A stretch of DNA of 44,646 nucleotides, from NCBI GenBank assembly GCA_012032285.1, contig JAAURJ010000022.1:1-44646 (forward strand), in the 5' to 3' direction. Below the pieces are notes generated by a model, which was not told the DNA's origin, made no database searches, and saw nothing but the letters and a program-made list of their open reading frames with translations. This document shows positions 1 to 9,120 of the stretch, piece after piece. The first letter of the stretch is position 1, and every line of letters begins with the position of its first letter. The DNA is from Sphingomonadales bacterium. GTDB lineage: Bacteria; Pseudomonadota; Alphaproteobacteria; Sphingomonadales; Sphingomonadaceae. Both the position numbers and the translations under genes were made by a program.

Positions 1-1
1 A

Positions 2-16
2 TCGGGTGGTTGGTGA
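2..16 (+). CDS. C-terminal tail of an upstream TPM-domain protein (5' truncated)
   Basis: Only the last codons are in the window; they read S-G-G-W-stop, with the TGA at 14-16. A Gly/Ser-rich end finishing in W is typical of the secreted YgcG-like TPM-domain protein. In sphingomonads that protein usually precedes a second TPM-domain protein like the gene starting at 32. The spacing of 15 bp to the next ATG fits an operon. The identification rests on five codons and on context. Confidence 0.4.
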   Translation, partial: SGGW

Positions 17-31
17 CGAGAGAAATAGGAT

Positions 32-721
32 ATGAAATTTCGTAAGATCAATCATATGAGCGAGGCAGACCATGAACTGGTCAGCAGCGCGGTGCATGAG
101 GCAGAACAATCAACAGACGGTGAAATCGTGACTATTGTCGCCGACTTGTCGGACGATTACCGAGAAACCGCCTATGTCTGGGCCAGCCTTTCGGCCCTTT
201 TGGTGCTCGCGGCCTTTGCGCTTTTTCCCGATTTTTATACGGCATTGGCGGCCAGTTTTTATGGGGAATGGAACCACCGGTTCAGCAATGCGGAATTTCT
301 TGTTCTGGCGGGCACAGCGGCGTTGGTCAAATGGCTCGCCGTCTGGTTTATCCTGCATTGGCAACCGCTGCGCCTGTTGCTCACCCTGCCCTATGTCAAA
401 AGAAATCAAGTGCGTTTGCGGGCCGTGGATCTGTTCCGCGTTGGCACCGAAAGCCGCACAATGGGCCGCACGGGCGTGCTGATCTTCCTTTCGATGAAAG
501 AACATCGCGCGGAAATAATAGCTGACAAAGCTATCGCCGATAAGGTTGCTCCGGAAATATGGGGCGATGCGATGATTGCGCTGATTGATCACACCAAAAA
601 TGGACAACCCGGCGCTGGCATGGCCGATGCGGTTCGGCAAGTTGGTATTGTTTTGACCGAATATTTCCCAAAAACGGAGGCTAACCCCAATGAGCTGCCC
701 GATCGGCTGATTGAATTATGA
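32..721 (+). CDS. TPM-domain membrane protein
   Basis: A 229-aa protein. The N-terminal part (about 10-45, containing EAEQSTDGEIVTIVADLSDD) and the part after residue 125 (RTGVLIFLSMKEHRAEIIAD, about 148-167) form a TPM domain split by two predicted membrane segments, about residues 48-75 and 88-118. It ends with the family-typical NELPDRLIEL. TPM domains are associated with photosystem II repair in plants and with membrane-protein processing; the bacterial role is poorly defined. The ATG at 32 follows a GAGAAATAGGA ribosome-binding site; an internal ATG at 56 is less likely. It overlaps the NUDIX gene by 4 bp (ATGA), which indicates translational coupling. The domain call is confident; no function is claimed. 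Confidence 0.8.
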   Translation: MKFRKINHMSEADHELVSSAVHEAEQSTDGEIVTIVADLSDDYRETAYVWASLSALLVLAAFALFPDFYTALAASFYGEWNHRFSNAEFLVLAGTAALVKWLAVWFILHWQPLRLLLTLPYVKRNQVRLRAVDLFRVGTESRTMGRTGVLIFLSMKEHRAEIIADKAIADKVAPEIWGDAMIALIDHTKNGQPGAGMADAVRQVGIVLTEYFPKTEANPNELPDRLIEL

Positions 722-1281
722 CCCAAAAATTTTCCAGCGCGAAACCCGGTGAGCATCATGATCAGGACCATCCCATAGAAACCATGTGGGAGGGTAAATT
801 CATCACCGCGAAACGGCGCGGGAAATGGGAATATGTCTCGCGCAGCAGGGGAATAAAGGCTGCGGTGATTTTGGCGGTGCAGGATGGCCATGTTCTTCTG
901 GTCGAACAATTTCGCGTTCCCCTTGGAAAATCTGCGATCGAACTGCCTGCCGGATTGATCGGCGACGATGGCGAAGAGGAAGACCCGCTGTCCGCCGCAG
1001 GGCGGGAGCTGGAGGAGGAAACCGGATACCGTGCAGGGCGGCTGGAAAATCTGGGCGAGTTTTATTCTTCGCCGGGCATGGTCAGCGAAAGCTTTACCCT
1101 TGTCAAAGCTGATGAGCTGATAAAAATCAGCGACGGCGGCGGAGTGGAAGGCGAAGATATCACCGTCCACCATATCGCCTTGGATAACCTTACAGACTTT
1201 CTGGACGAAAAACGCCGCGGCGGCTGCGCAATTGATGTGCGGCTGTTGATGCTGCCCGGTGTAGTTGCATTTTCCGATTAA
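718..1281 (+). CDS. NUDIX hydrolase, ADP-ribose pyrophosphatase-like
   Basis: A 187-aa protein with a complete NUDIX box, G-x5-E-x7-RELEEETGY, at about residues 81-103. This is the Mg-binding catalytic helix that cleaves X-linked nucleoside diphosphates. The surrounding fold (AAVILAVQDGHVLLVEQFR, then the box, then EFYSSPGMVSESFTLVKA) resembles the ADP-ribose/ADP-sugar pyrophosphatase subgroup, which recycles ADP-ribose to AMP and ribose-5-phosphate. The start overlaps the stop of the TPM gene (ATGA). The 3' end overlaps the convergent complex I subunit gene by 4 bp (TTAA), so the two transcripts meet with no spacer. The substrate is inferred from subgroup resemblance only. Confidence 0.85.
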   Translation: MTQKFSSAKPGEHHDQDHPIETMWEGKFITAKRRGKWEYVSRSRGIKAAVILAVQDGHVLLVEQFRVPLGKSAIELPAGLIGDDGEEEDPLSAAGRELEEETGYRAGRLENLGEFYSSPGMVSESFTLVKADELIKISDGGGVEGEDITVHHIALDNLTDFLDEKRRGGCAIDVRLLMLPGVVAFSD

Positions 1282-1556
1282 CGGAAATTGTCGGCATAGG
1301 CCTGAATTTTTAATGTCTTGGGCGGCGTATTTATGATCGTGCAGGATATGCCATTTTTATCGGCATAGGCCTGGGCCAATTCCGCGCTCGGAAAACTCAA
1401 CTTTACCTGTGTCTGTGTATCGCCCGACCCCGCCCAACCCATTAAAGGATCGGCCTTGCGCGCCTCAGAAGGGGCGAATTCCAGCACCCATTTGTCCGTC
1501 CCCGCCTTGCCCGATTGCATGGCATTTTTGGACCGTTGGTAAATACGTGCTGGCAT
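1278..1556 (-). CDS. NDUFS4-like complex I accessory subunit (ETC complex I subunit)
   Basis: A 92-aa protein starting MPARIYQRSKNAMQSGKAGT with KWVLEFAP at about 23-30. It has the hallmarks of the ETC_C1/NDUFS4 family: an N-terminal A-R-I-Y, a central 'PLMGWAGSGDTQTQVKLSF' and an AYADKNG stretch. In alphaproteobacteria this soluble subunit associates with the peripheral arm of NADH:ubiquinone oxidoreductase and is the ancestor of mitochondrial NDUFS4. It is normally a stand-alone gene away from the nuo operon, as here. The ATG follows an AAAAGGG Shine-Dalgarno. The 3' end overlaps the convergent NUDIX gene by 4 bp. Confidence 0.85.
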   Translation of the reverse strand: MPARIYQRSKNAMQSGKAGTDKWVLEFAPSEARKADPLMGWAGSGDTQTQVKLSFPSAELAQAYADKNGISCTIINTPPKTLKIQAYADNFR

Positions 1557-1633
1557 GGTGACAAACCCTTTTGAACTGATCCTGTCCCATTGCCTATTGC
1601 ATCAGGATTCGTCAAGTATCGGCCAATGGGTCA

Positions 1634-4089
1634 TTAACGCCCCTGCGCCTTTTTGGTTTTCAGGCTGGCGCTCGCTTCCCATGGTTTTTCGGGCCAATTA
1701 TGTTTAGGATAGCGGCCGCGCATTTCCTTTGCAACATCATGCCAGCTCCCGCGCCAGAAAGCGGGCAGATCCTGTGTCGTCTGTATCGGCCGACCGGCAG
1801 GCGATGTCAGGCTTAAAATCAAGGGCATTTGCGCCCGGCCAATTTGGGGATGGCTGTCCAGCCCAAACAGCGCTTGCACCCGCAATTGCACCGTTGGTCC
1901 AGCCGCAGCGGCATAGTCAATGTCATGCGTGGTTCCTGCCGGGCTATGGAATTTCGCCGGTGCGATCATATCTATTTGCTGCCTTGCGTCCCAACCAATC
2001 ATGCCATCCAACGCCGAGATCAGGCTGCTGGCAGATACATCACGGAGCCGCCTCACTCCCGCGATAATAGGCACAAACCAATCCTCAAGCTCATTCAGAA
2101 GCGCCATATCGCCAACCGCTTCATGGCCAGCAAAGTCGGCACGAATACGCAGCTTCGTTGCCGCCTCTGGCCAAGGCAAAAGGTCAAGTCCATATTGGCG
2201 CACGGCGCCGCATAATAAGACCGCTGCATCGGCATCATCAATTCGTTCGATTTGGCCCTGTGACAGCAGCACCGCGCCTAGACGGCGAATAGCCTTACCC
2301 TCTATCCGGTCCGATTCCCGATTATAGCGTAGCGAGTTTTGCCGCTCTATCCGGCTACCGAATAACCGGTCTACTTCATCGCCGATAATTGCGGCGGCCG
2401 ACAATATCCGCGCACCTGATGCGGCACCTTGCAAATCGGCCACTGCCAGCCATTCTGCGCTGGCCAAAGGCGAAGCGGGGTCCAGCTGTAATCCCCGTCC
2501 CATCACACTGATCCAGCTCTCCCCCCCGGTATCGCGCCTTTTGGACAGCCGCCCGGGAAAGGCGAGCGCGACCATAGCACCGGACGACAATGTTTGGGCG
2601 CCGCTATCCTTGTCTACTCCATGCTCTTTCAGCGCCGTCTCCGCCATCGCCGCCAGCCGCGCAGCAAGCCCGCGTGCCGCATCAGCCCGCACGCCATTTT
2701 CACGTCCAAAACGGGCATAGCGCTGCTCCAGATCATCCCCCTGCCCGCCAAGCCCGCGCTCCTGTATCAAAAGCGCTATCGCTGCTGCCTGTTTTGCTTG
2801 CCCATAACGGGCGGCAATAAGCAGCATATGGGCCAAATGCGGCGGCAGGGGCAAAGCCGATAATGTTCGGCCATGCGCGGTTATCCGGCCCGCAGCGTCA
2901 ATCGCATCCATGTGTATCAGCGCTTTACGCGCCGCTGCTATTGAAGCGGTTGGCGGTGGATCAAGCCAGCGCAAATTGGCAGGCTCCCCCTCTCCCCATG
3001 AGGCGCAGTCAAGCAACAGCGCAGTTAAATCGCTTTCCAATATTTCGGGCGGATCAAAGGGTGGAAGACCGCCATTTCCAGCCTCTTCCCAAAGCCGGTA
3101 GCATATGCCCGCCTGTTGCCGAGCCGCGCGGCCCGCCCGCTGCGTCGCCGCCGAAAGGCTTGCCCTTTCGGTGACCAGACGTTTGACACCCGCCGCTTTA
3201 TCATAGCGCGACCGGCGCGACAGACCGCTATCGATAACGATACGCACACCGTCAATGGTCAGGCTGGTTTCCGCGATATTAGTCGCTAGAATGATTTTGC
3301 GCCTGCCGCGTTCATCCTTGCGCAGCGCCGCACGCTGCTGCGCGGGGTCAAGATTTCCATGAAGCGGCAATAAAGCTGCTACATTATCCAGCCCAGACAA
3401 TCGCGCCATCGTCCTTTCAATTTCGCGCACACCGGGCAGGAAAATCAAGATATCTCCCTGCTCCTCTGCCATCGCAGTGCGGACAGCGGCGGCCATATCC
3501 TGTTCAACCGGCCATTCAGAACGGCGGCCAATATAATGCAGCTCTAATGGCCAGCTTTGGCCCTTGCTGGTGATGATAGGGGCATCGCCCATTAATCCTG
3601 AAAAACGGTCGCCGTCCAATGTCGCCGACATGGCAATCAGGCGTAAATCGGGTCGGAAAGCCGCCTGCGCCTCCAGCGCCAAAGCCAGACCAAAATCACT
3701 GTCGATGCTGCGTTCATGCACCTCGTCGAACAGCACCGCAGAAACGCCGGTCAGTTCCGGGTCGGCGATGATGCAGTTGCGAAATATCCCTTCGGTCAGG
3801 ACCAATATCTGCGTTGCGTAGACTGTTTGCTGTCCATGCGCGTGGCATAGCCGACCGCGCCGCCCAACCGGTGCCCGGTCATATCGGCAATACGCTCCGC
3901 CGCCATCCGCGCGGCAATGCGCCGGGGGCTGAGCAACAATATCTGCCCTTTACGCCATGGCTGCTTTAACAAGGCCGGTGCGACCAAAGTGGTTTTGCCC
4001 GCCCCAGGCGGCGCAATCAGCACCGCATTGGAACGATCGGAGAGCGCCAGGAGCAGCTCGTTCAGAACCGCTTCGACAGGATAGGTCAT
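1634..4089 (-). CDS. hrpB: ATP-dependent RNA helicase HrpB (frameshifted as given)
   Basis: A DEAH-box helicase of the HrpB family, about 820 aa once repaired. The first part carries Walker A (APPGAGKTT) and runs through GYATRMDSKQST. The second part starts ILVLTEGIF and carries FDEVHERS, the SAT motif (MSATLDG), QRAGRAAR, and the HrpB C-terminal signature RYPKHNWPEKPWEA. The two parts are in different frames. One missing base around 3806-3820 would restore SKQST-x-TQILVLTEG without a gap. The start is ATG 4089 (MTYPVEAVLNELL), matching the usual HrpB N-terminus; an ATG at 4128 would overlap the upstream gene. Bacterial HrpB is generally dispensable, so real inactivation is possible, but a sequencing indel is more likely given the other frameshifts in the window. 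Confidence 0.85.
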
Positions 4090-4105
4090 CGGATTGAGCC
4101 GCGCC

Positions 4106-5116
4106 TTAATAGGCCCGCGAAATGGCAAATTCTACCGCTTCGGTCAACGCCGCCTTGGCATCGCTGGCAGGGAAATGAGCGATGGAATCAATTGCCATTT
4201 GCCCGTAATGGCGGGCGCGGTCGACGGTGTCCTCAATACAATGATATTGGGACAGCAGCGTTTTGGCATAAGCCAAGTCATCATCACTGATCCGGTTGCC
4301 CAACATCGCCTGACGCCAAAATTGTTTTTCGTCACTATTGCCCCGGCTGTGCGCCAAGATAACGGGCAAGGTCATTTTGCCGTCGCGGAAATCATCGCCC
4401 ATATCCTTGCCCATGGTTGCACCATCGGATGCATAATCAATGGCATCATCGACCAGTTGAAAGGCAATACCCAGATTGCGGCCATAGCTGTCTAGTGTCA
4501 TTTCATCGGCCTCGCGCTCAGCCACTACCGCTGCGATCTTGCAGGCAGCGGCGAATAAGGCGGCGGTTTTTGCGCCGATAATTTCCAAATAGCGTCCCTC
4601 GCTGGTTTCGATCCGTCGCTGTGCCGTTAGCTGATTCACCTCGCCCTCAGCAATTACCGCCGATGCACCGGAGAGGATTTTGAGGACTTTAAGCGATCCG
4701 TCCTCCACCATTAACTCGAATGAACGGCTAAACAGGAAGTCGCCGACCAAAACCGCAGCAGGATTGCCGAAAATAAGGTTCGCCGCCGTTTTTCCGCGGC
4801 GCATATCACTGCCGTCAACAACATCGTCATGCAGCAATGTCGCGGTATGGATAAATTCAACTGCCGCGGCCAGTTTATGATGCCGGTCCCCTGGATAATC
4901 AAGCAGGCGGGCGCAGGCGAGCGTCAGCATCGGCCGCATCCGTTTTCCGCCGCCCGCAATCAAATGACCTGCCAGTTCGGGAATAAGCGGAATTTCAGAC
5001 TGCATCCTGTCCAAAATCACCGCGTTCACGCGGTTCATATCACTCGCCACCAGCGCGAGCATGGGATCAAGCGAAGGGGTGTGGCGGCCTGTTATCGAAT
5101 GGATAGTAGCGGTCAT
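4106..5116 (-). CDS. ispB: Polyprenyl diphosphate synthase (octaprenyl/decaprenyl type)
   Basis: A 336-aa trans-isoprenyl diphosphate synthase. The first aspartate-rich motif DDVVD is at 97-101 followed by RRGKTAAN, and the second, DDAID, is at 223-227; these bind Mg-diphosphate of the allylic substrate. GGGKRMRP (about 55-62) is the IPP-binding loop. Overall length and sequence match the IspB/DdsA enzymes that make the long quinone side chain; in sphingomonads the product is usually C50 for Q-10. The exact chain length cannot be read. Start chosen at ATG 5116 (MTATIHSITGRHTPSLDP). The extension to 5182 reads like non-coding sequence and would run into the divergent chorismate mutase promoter. 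The gene ends 16 bp before hrpB starts. Confidence 0.88.
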   Translation of the reverse strand: MTATIHSITGRHTPSLDPMLALVASDMNRVNAVILDRMQSEIPLIPELAGHLIAGGGKRMRPMLTLACARLLDYPGDRHHKLAAAVEFIHTATLLHDDVVDGSDMRRGKTAANLIFGNPAAVLVGDFLFSRSFELMVEDGSLKVLKILSGASAVIAEGEVNQLTAQRRIETSEGRYLEIIGAKTAALFAAACKIAAVVAEREADEMTLDSYGRNLGIAFQLVDDAIDYASDGATMGKDMGDDFRDGKMTLPVILAHSRGNSDEKQFWRQAMLGNRISDDDLAYAKTLLSQYHCIEDTVDRARHYGQMAIDSIAHFPASDAKAALTEAVEFAISRAY

Positions 5117-5210
5117 AGTCAAAGCTAGTGGCAAGCCCGGGGGCCAAGCGCAAGTGCAAAAGCTGTAAAACAGCTTGTTCACACCGCCGGTTCACGGCAA
5201 AGGGGTGGGC

Positions 5211-5495
5211 ATGGCACAAGATGATCTATTGACCCATTACCGCGACAGCATCGACAATATCGATGCCGCGCTCGTCTTCATGCTCGCCGAAAGGTTCAAA
5301 ATTACACAAGCAGTCGGCGAGTTTAAGGCGAACAGCAAACTCCCCCCCGCCGATCCGTCGCGTGAGGAAAGGCAGATTGCCCGGCTGCGCCAATTGGCCA
5401 AGGATGCGAAGCTTGACCCCGATTTTACCGAAAAATTCCTGCGCTTCATTATCGAAGAGGTTATCCGCCATCATCAGCAGATACGCGGGCAGTGA
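5211..5495 (+). CDS. Chorismate mutase, AroQ class
   Basis: A 94-aa all-helical AroQ-type chorismate mutase, converting chorismate to prephenate for Phe/Tyr synthesis. Counting from ATG 5211, the active-site residues known from the E. coli domain fall at the same numbers: R11, R28, K39, R51, E52, with a Q at 89-90 near the position of Q88. Start chosen at 5211 because AAAGGGGTGGGC lies directly upstream; the in-frame TTG at 5175 would add a 12-residue extension that resembles non-coding sequence. It is a free-standing mutase, not fused to prephenate dehydratase. It is divergent from the polyprenyl synthase gene, with about 94 bp between start codons. Confidence 0.92.
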   Translation: MAQDDLLTHYRDSIDNIDAALVFMLAERFKITQAVGEFKANSKLPPADPSREERQIARLRQLAKDAKLDPDFTEKFLRFIIEEVIRHHQQIRGQ

Positions 5496-5584
5496 GGTAA
5501 ATAGTCAAGACTTAAACAGGTTATACCTCCGACACCGCGCAGGCTGAACCACATCCCCTGCCCCCAATCTGAGCCTTCGCCCCT

Positions 5585-5610
5585 GCGCTCAGGCCGAGCC
5601 TGTCGAAGCC
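5585..5610 (-). repeat. Sphingomonad intergenic REP-like repeat, copy 1
   Basis: Reverse-complement copy of a short intergenic element with core CTTCGACAGGCTCGGC then CTGAGCG. The same element occurs at 10932-10957, 25913-25939 and 25972-25996, always between genes. This one lies between the chorismate mutase stop and the convergent histidine kinase stop. Confidence 0.7.
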
Positions 5611-5619
5611 GGATAAAAC

Positions 5620-6927
5620 CTAAACCGCCTTTGGAAGCGATAGACGGACCATAAGGCCGCCCAAATCCTCGCTTTCTTCCAGCGCAACCTTGCCATCGTA
5701 AATTTCTGCAACATCGCGGACAATGGCCAGGCCAAGGCCGGTTCCAGGCTTTCCAGTATCCAACCGTGCACCCCGGTCAAAAATCCGCTCCCGCTCTTTT
5801 TCGGGAATGCCCATGCCGTCATCCTCCACCAATATCTGTGCGAAATTGCCCGATTCCTCCACCGTCACAAATACACTACCGCCGCCATATTTAGCCGCGT
5901 TTTCAATAAGGTTGCCAAGCATTTCGTCCAAATCCTGACGCTCCACGCGCACCGCCAATAGCCTGTCACCGTCCATATCAAGCCGGACATGGGCATAAAG
6001 GCGGCTGACCGCGCGTTCGACCGATTCCAAGCTATCCCAAACATTTGCCCTGCTGTGTGCATGGCCGCGCCGACCCACTGCGCGGGCGCGGGCGAGATGA
6101 TGGTCGACTTGCCGCCGCATCGTGGTGGCTTCGCGGATGACCGTCTCGGCCAGATCCTTGGCCTGCGCCGTTGCGCTGTTCATAATCACCGTCAACGGGG
6201 TTTTCAGCGCATGGGCCAAATTGCCGGCATGACGCCGCGCCTCTTCGGCCTGTTTCTCATTATGATCGAGCAGGTCATTCAGCTCCTGCACCATGGGCAT
6301 GACCTCATCAGGAAGCGGGCGCGAAACCCGGCTTTTTTGCCCGCTACGCATTTCCGCAATCGATTCGCGCACCGCCCGTAGCGGCCAAAGACCATAGAAA
6401 GTCTGCAATGCTGCCAAAATGATCAGCCCAAGCGCCAGCAGGAAAAAACTGGTTATCAATATCGAACGCAGCTCTCTTATCTGTGAATCCAATCCCGCCC
6501 TGTCTTGGGCCACAAGAAAGGACCAGCGCGTTTCCGATCCGGGCAGTATAATCGTGCGCTCCGCAATCACCAAAACCTCGCCCGGAAATTCTTTACTTTC
6601 CCGAAAATGTACTTTTATATCGCGGTGCTGATTATTGATCGCCAGTTCCCTGTCCCAAAGCGAATAGGACGGGAATGTTGGTTTATCTTTCCCCGAAATT
6701 TGCCAATATAATCCGCTATTGGGTTCCAGAAATTTCTGGTCACCCAATGGCCTGCTCATCCGCACTTCGCCGTTAGGATCAATCTCCGCCGATGCAACCA
6801 TCGCGGTCAGAATATATTCCAACTGATTTTCAAAATTCTTGGTCACCGAACTGGTCAGGACACGGTCCAGCGCAATGCCGCCACCAATCAGCAATATGGT
6901 GATCCATGCCGCCGCAATCACGATCAT
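5620..6927 (-). CDS. Sensor histidine kinase, PhoQ-like
   Basis: A 435-aa membrane kinase. TM1 is about residues 1-20 and TM2 about 155-176, enclosing a periplasmic sensor domain of roughly 130 residues. A HAMP-like linker follows (about 177-230). The H-box is NLAHALKTPLTVI with phospho-acceptor H239; N-box LGNLIENAAKYG; G-boxes DDGMGIPEKERERIF and GTGLGLAIV. Downstream partner of the OmpR-type regulator at 7034-7699. The ATG at 6927 is the first conventional start. However, the open frame continues upstream with coding-like sequence ending ERYKGTGSLNRR just before the Met, the basic cytoplasmic segment expected before TM1. A rare start codon or a few lost residues are therefore possible. The signal sensed is unknown. 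Confidence 0.88.
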   Translation of the reverse strand: MIVIAAAWITILLIGGGIALDRVLTSSVTKNFENQLEYILTAMVASAEIDPNGEVRMSRPLGDQKFLEPNSGLYWQISGKDKPTFPSYSLWDRELAINNQHRDIKVHFRESKEFPGEVLVIAERTIILPGSETRWSFLVAQDRAGLDSQIRELRSILITSFFLLALGLIILAALQTFYGLWPLRAVRESIAEMRSGQKSRVSRPLPDEVMPMVQELNDLLDHNEKQAEEARRHAGNLAHALKTPLTVIMNSATAQAKDLAETVIREATTMRRQVDHHLARARAVGRRGHAHSRANVWDSLESVERAVSRLYAHVRLDMDGDRLLAVRVERQDLDEMLGNLIENAAKYGGGSVFVTVEESGNFAQILVEDDGMGIPEKERERIFDRGARLDTGKPGTGLGLAIVRDVAEIYDGKVALEESEDLGGLMVRLSLPKAV

Positions 6928-7033
6928 ACGGCGGTTTAACGAACCAGTGCCTTTATATCTTTCCTGCGTCGATGACCGTTCGCTGGCGGATATGTCGGTC
7001 CCGACTTCATTTGTTTCAATGGCGGCCGTTGAT

Positions 7034-7699
7034 TCAGCTTTCCGGCTCCTCTAAACTATAGCCAAGCCCCCTTATGGTTGAAATGACATCCTGACCCAAT
7101 TTTTTGCGGATACGGGTGACAAACACCTCAATCGTGTTGGAATCGCGGTCGAAATCCTGATCATAAATATGTTCAATCAATTCGGTGCGTGACACCACTT
7201 TGCCCTTGTGATGCATCAAATAGGATAGCAGCTTATATTCCTGTGCCGTCAGCTTCACCGGATCACCATTCAGCGTTACCCGGCCTGACCGTGTATCAAG
7301 CCGCACATCGCCCGCCATAAGCTCCGAACTCGCATTGCCCGATGCCCGGCGGATCAGCGCCCGTAGCCGCGCGATCAGCTCCTCCGTTTGAAAGGGCTTG
7401 GCGAGATAATCATCGGCCCCGGCGTCAAGCCCGGCGACCTTATCCGACCAGCTATCGCGTGCCGTCAGCACCAAAACCGGGAACTTCCTTTTACTCTTGC
7501 GCCATTTATCAAGCACGGTCAGCCCGTCCATTTCCGGCAGGCCAAGGTCAAGGATCACCGCGTCATAATCCTCGTTCATACCCATGAAATGACCGTCTTC
7601 ACCATCGGTTGACAGGTCAATGGCATAGCCCGCACCTTCCAAGGTTGCCTTTAACTGCTGGCCCAGTGTCGGTTCGTCTTCAACGATCAATACGCGCAT
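7034..7699 (-). CDS. OmpR/PhoP-family response regulator
   Basis: A 221-aa two-domain regulator. Receiver: acidic pair E7-D8, phospho-acceptor D51 (AVILDLGLPEMDG), T79 and K101 (KPF). C-terminal winged helix about 125-218 (LTAQEYKLLSYLM, IEVFVTRIRKKLG, TIRGLGYSL). It is the cognate regulator of the kinase encoded about 100 bp downstream and lies just downstream of a PepSY-domain gene. This PepSY-regulator-kinase order is common in alphaproteobacteria with PhoPQ-like systems. Target genes cannot be read from the sequence. The ATG follows CGCAAGAGGGACATAT, a good Shine-Dalgarno. Confidence 0.93.
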   Translation of the reverse strand: MRVLIVEDEPTLGQQLKATLEGAGYAIDLSTDGEDGHFMGMNEDYDAVILDLGLPEMDGLTVLDKWRKSKRKFPVLVLTARDSWSDKVAGLDAGADDYLAKPFQTEELIARLRALIRRASGNASSELMAGDVRLDTRSGRVTLNGDPVKLTAQEYKLLSYLMHHKGKVVSRTELIEHIYDQDFDRDSNTIEVFVTRIRKKLGQDVISTIRGLGYSLEEPES

Positions 7700-7796
7700 A
7701 TATGTCCCTCTTGCGATATAATATTCTGGCTGATTTTTTCGGGATAGCAGATAAGGGCATAGAGGGAAAACAGGAATTTAACCCTGAACCGGGCGG

Positions 7797-8093
7797 TTAT
7801 TTCATGCTAATAATACGTCCGGTACGGGCATCGACATCGACAAAGCGAACCCGTTCGCCGTCAAGGAATTTGAGCCGGTAAACCAACATAGACGGATAAT
7901 ATTCAAATGTCAGATATTGCATACCGCGCATTTTCGGTTTGACCATATCGACAATTTCACGCGGGGTTTTGACCTTGCCCTGCTGCACGTCTTCGCGGCC
8001 CGCACCTTGATCGTTGCGCCGTGCTTCTGCGGAAATAGGCATGGCGAGCATTGCTGCTACAGCAATAATCAGGAAAGATTGTTTCATCATCAT
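7797..8093 (-). CDS. Small secreted PepSY-domain protein
   Basis: About 98 aa with an N-terminal signal peptide (MMMKQSFLIIAVAAMLAMPISAEA) and a short mature part resembling a single PepSY unit: YLTFEYYPSMLVYRLKFLDG, then VRFVDVDARTGRIIS. PepSY domains are thought to inhibit peptidases or modulate sensor kinases. The gene is the first of an apparent operon with the response regulator and kinase downstream, which suggests it is a periplasmic accessory or target of that system (inference). Start chosen at ATG 8093, the first of three Met codons before the hydrophobic core. An ORF start at 8117 would add eight residues ahead of the signal peptide. Confidence 0.78.
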   Translation of the reverse strand: MMMKQSFLIIAVAAMLAMPISAEARRNDQGAGREDVQQGKVKTPREIVDMVKPKMRGMQYLTFEYYPSMLVYRLKFLDGERVRFVDVDARTGRIISMK

Positions 8094-8180
8094 GATGTGC
8101 CAATATAGCCCATCCATTGAACATAGAGTGAATGGAGCTGACAGCAGCCATATATTTTGGCTGGCCGCAGCCTGCGGATA

Positions 8181-9050
8181 TCAAATCGCATTATCCCATG
8201 CCCAGTCTATATAAGCTTGGCGCAGGGCGGTAGCGACCGGCCCCGGCGTGCCATCGCCAATAGCTGCGCCATTGATCCGTGTAACCGGCATGACAAAAGT
8301 AGAGGCCGATGTCACAAAAGCTTCCCGCGCGGCCTTTGCTTCTGCAAGGGAAAAGGGGCGCTCTTCAAAGCTGATATTCAAACCGCCCGCAAGCGATAGC
8401 ATCGCCGCACGGGTGATCCCGTGCAAAATCTTCCGGTCGAGTTGGTGCGACACCAAAACGCCATCAGCATTCACGATATGCGCATTTTGCGATGTGCCTT
8501 CGGTGATCCTATCATCGCGCACCAACCAGGCGTCATCTGCCCCCGCTGCCTTTGCCTCCATCTTCATCATAGAAGCGTAAAGCAGCTGCGTTGTTTTGAT
8601 ATCCGCCCTGCCCCACCGCAAATCAGGCAAAGTCACCACCGATAACCCGGCCATAGACGCCGGATTATCAAGAAGCGCCATCATTTGGGTAAATGCCAAT
8701 ATCGTTGGCCGCGTATCTGCGCCCGGCCAGTAAAAGCTGCGATCACCCGGATTACCGCGCGAAACCTGAAGGTAAATGAGACCTTCGTTCAGGTCGTTGC
8801 GTGCAATCAACGTGCGTAATATTTCCAACCACTGCGCTTCGGTCAAAATACGGGCGATCGACATTTCCGAAAGGGACCGTTCAAGCCGCCCCATATGCCC
8901 GGCATAGTCAACCAGTTTCCCGCCAATAACCGACACGACCTCATATACCGAATCGGCAAATAAATAGCCCCGGTCGAAAACCGAAATACTAGCCTCATTT
9001 TCGGGGATGAACTGACCATCAAGATATATTATGCGCATATCTCGCGCCAT
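8181..9050 (-). CDS. Class IV aminotransferase, D-amino-acid transaminase-like
   Basis: A 289-aa fold-type IV PLP enzyme (branched-chain/D-alanine aminotransferase superfamily). PLP lysine K152 lies in RADIKTTQLLYASMMK and the conserved Glu E184 in RITEGTSQN. FDRGYLFADSVYEVV near the N-terminus and length below 300 aa favour a D-amino-acid transaminase, which makes D-Glu/D-Ala precursors. 4-Amino-4-deoxychorismate lyase and branched-chain aminotransferase are less likely alternatives. Start ATG 9050 (MARDMRIIYLDG) or ATG 9038; neither has a strong Shine-Dalgarno. The track start at 9095 would add residues unlike the family. It is divergent from the ABC-F gene. Confidence 0.82.
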   Translation of the reverse strand: MARDMRIIYLDGQFIPENEASISVFDRGYLFADSVYEVVSVIGGKLVDYAGHMGRLERSLSEMSIARILTEAQWLEILRTLIARNDLNEGLIYLQVSRGNPGDRSFYWPGADTRPTILAFTQMMALLDNPASMAGLSVVTLPDLRWGRADIKTTQLLYASMMKMEAKAAGADDAWLVRDDRITEGTSQNAHIVNADGVLVSHQLDRKILHGITRAAMLSLAGGLNISFEERPFSLAEAKAAREAFVTSASTFVMPVTRINGAAIGDGTPGPVATALRQAYIDWAWDNAI

Positions 9051-9120
9051 AGTAGTAAAATGGTGCCCGGCAAAGCAAAAGCATTGCCCTTGCACCGCGA
9101 ACCGCTTATCCGCGCGGCAT

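Noticed and set aside
3796-3830. Programmed frameshift in hrpB, and likewise in uup
   Set aside because: No slippery heptamer with a downstream structure is evident, and similar breaks hit unrelated genes in the same window, so error or mutation is the better explanation.
5117-5182. N-terminal extension of the polyprenyl synthase
   Set aside because: 22 residues unlike the family, lying in the divergent promoter region of chorismate mutase.
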